DNA of 15,106 nt from Bacilli bacterium (lineage in GTDB: Bacteria; Bacillota_I; Bacilli_A; RFN20; CAG-826): NCBI GenBank assembly GCA_016302705.1, contig JAEDNC010000011.1, positions 1 through 15,106 on the forward strand, in the 5' to 3' direction. Position numbers and translations under genes: made by a program. Shown here piece after piece: positions 14,691 to 15,106 of the stretch (positions are counted from its first letter, which is position 1; every line of letters begins with the position of its first letter). The notes beneath the pieces are model-generated. The model was not told the origin of the DNA. It made no database searches and saw nothing but the letters and a program-made list of their open reading frames with translations.

Positions 14691-14888
14691 GACGCTTCCC
14701 AAATTTCGTTTGTGCCGCACACCATGCATGAAAAAAATAACAACACTTTTTGGGAAGAAGACAACCGCCTCTATATTGACTTCCAAAGTTTTCTTGTAAA
14801 GACCACTTCTTCCATCCCATCCTTGATGATACATGTTGTCAGTAATTTCGCTAACTTCTCTTACAAACTTTAAATCAATAAAGTTTAT
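14690..14888 (-). pseudogene. rhaD: Internally deleted duplicate of rhaD
   Basis: The first part (14806-14888) repeats the rhaD 5' end almost exactly, offset 362 bp: NFIDLKFVREVSEITDNMYH against NFIDSKFVREVSEITDNMYH. The start codon is now ATA and the Shine-Dalgarno is lost. After about residue 27 the sequence jumps to a more diverged match of rhaD residues about 158-192 (NIEAVVFFPKSVV against NTEAVVVFPEGIG). About 130 residues, including the catalytic glutamate and two zinc histidines, are therefore missing. The frame then ends in TAA. It cannot make an active aldolase. Confidence 0.8.
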
Positions 14889-14899
14889 AATCTTTCATT

Positions 14900-14962
14900 C
14901 TATAATGAGAAACTATATTTCCCTGGTTCTAATATTTCTTGTTTGTTTTTACCAATAAAAAT
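14900..14962 (-). pseudogene. Second C-terminal remnant of the gene upstream of rhaD
   Basis: The minus strand reads IFIGKNKQEILEPGKYSFSL and then TAG at 14900-14902. It matches the frameshifted remnant before rhaD and keeps its frame to the stop. Together with the rhaD remnant this shows that the unit "upstream gene end plus rhaD start" was duplicated in tandem. It begins in the T run of the terminator at 14957-14989, which looks like a deletion junction. A GH78 rhamnosidase tail is possible but unproven. Confidence 0.5.
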
Positions 14963-14989
14963 ACCCTTCAAGAACTCTCTTAAAGGGTA
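14957..14989 (-). terminator. Terminator of the gene entering from the right edge
   Basis: A stem TACCCTT/AAGGGTA (14962-14968, 14983-14989) extends by AAGA/TCTT across one C-A mismatch. Five T follow on the minus strand. It lies 11 bp past the stop of the partial gene and separates it from the rha operon. Confidence 0.8.
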
Positions 14990-15000
14990 ATCAATTCGTT

Positions 15001-15106
15001 TTATTTAACTTCTTCAGCTGTTTCAAGTTTGCTTACAGCTTTTTCATCTTCTTCAACTAAAGATTTAAGACGTTCAGCTTGTCTCTTCTTTCTCTCGTTG
15101 ATCTTA
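15001..15106 (-). CDS. C-terminal end of an unidentified protein (partial)
   Basis: Only 34 residues are inside the window. They begin KINERKKRQAERLK and end KLETAEEVK before TAA at 15001-15003. The stretch is highly charged and likely helical, as in the cytoplasmic C-terminal tail of many sugar transporters, but also in other proteins. Its own terminator follows, so it is not obviously cotranscribed with rhaDBA. A sugar transporter would fit the neighbourhood; the sequence alone does not show it. Confidence 0.7.
   Translation of the reverse strand, partial: KINERKKRQAERLKSLVEEDEKAVSKLETAEEVK

Noticed and set aside
14566..14820. 84-codon minus-strand ORF upstream of rhaD as a real gene
   Set aside because: It runs across a junction between the wrong frame of the rhaD remnant and the tail of another gene; it has no ribosome site and the match of both parts to duplicated sequence explains it.

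Overview
The window comes from an AT-rich, low-GC Gram-positive-type bacterium. Strong AGGAGG-type ribosome binding sites, an archaeal/eukaryotic-type prolyl-tRNA synthetase, class II xylose isomerase and tightly packed sugar operons all fit a gut-associated Bacillota or Mycoplasmatota-related lineage. That placement is inference; nothing here fixes genus or species. One gene (pepP) ends in TGA and tryptophans checked are TGG, so the standard bacterial code is assumed. Every protein gene except a possible convergent fragment at the far left lies on the minus strand. The single tRNA is on the plus strand.

Region 1 (1-5625) is a four-gene operon. It runs from a membrane-anchored protein with PAS-like, degenerate GGDEF-like and degenerate EAL-like regions, through proS and an M24B Xaa-Pro aminopeptidase, to trmL, and ends in a hairpin terminator that overlaps the trmL stop codon. 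Its promoter overlaps the divergent tRNA-Ser(CGA) promoter, and a 23-bp perfect palindrome covers its -10 region.

Region 2 (5662-8131) looks like an insertion or rearrangement locus. A block of about 160 bp begins at the last bases of tRNA-Ser and holds two back-to-back terminators. It recurs about 2.2 kb away, just before xylB. Between the copies lie an AAA ATPase/DUF4143 gene and about 700 bp of decayed DNA. That DNA contains frameshifted ORF fragments with a terminator, three 9-bp repeats at exact 24-bp spacing, and an 18-bp repeat pair 32 bp apart that resembles a transposon end.

Region 3 (8149-14526) holds two sugar catabolic operons. xylA-xylB converts D-xylose to xylulose 5-phosphate. 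rhaD-rhaB-rhaA converts L-rhamnose to dihydroxyacetone phosphate and lactaldehyde. They are separated by the rhaDBA terminator and the xylAB promoter with a candidate operator. RhaB looks shortened at its C terminus. No transporter or regulator for either sugar is complete in the window.

Region 4 (14538-15106) is a decayed tandem duplication upstream of rhaD. It contains a broken rhaD copy without start codon, Shine-Dalgarno or about 130 central residues, and two remnants of the C terminus of a preceding gene, possibly an alpha-L-rhamnosidase. The window closes with the C-terminal end of an unidentified gene and its terminator.
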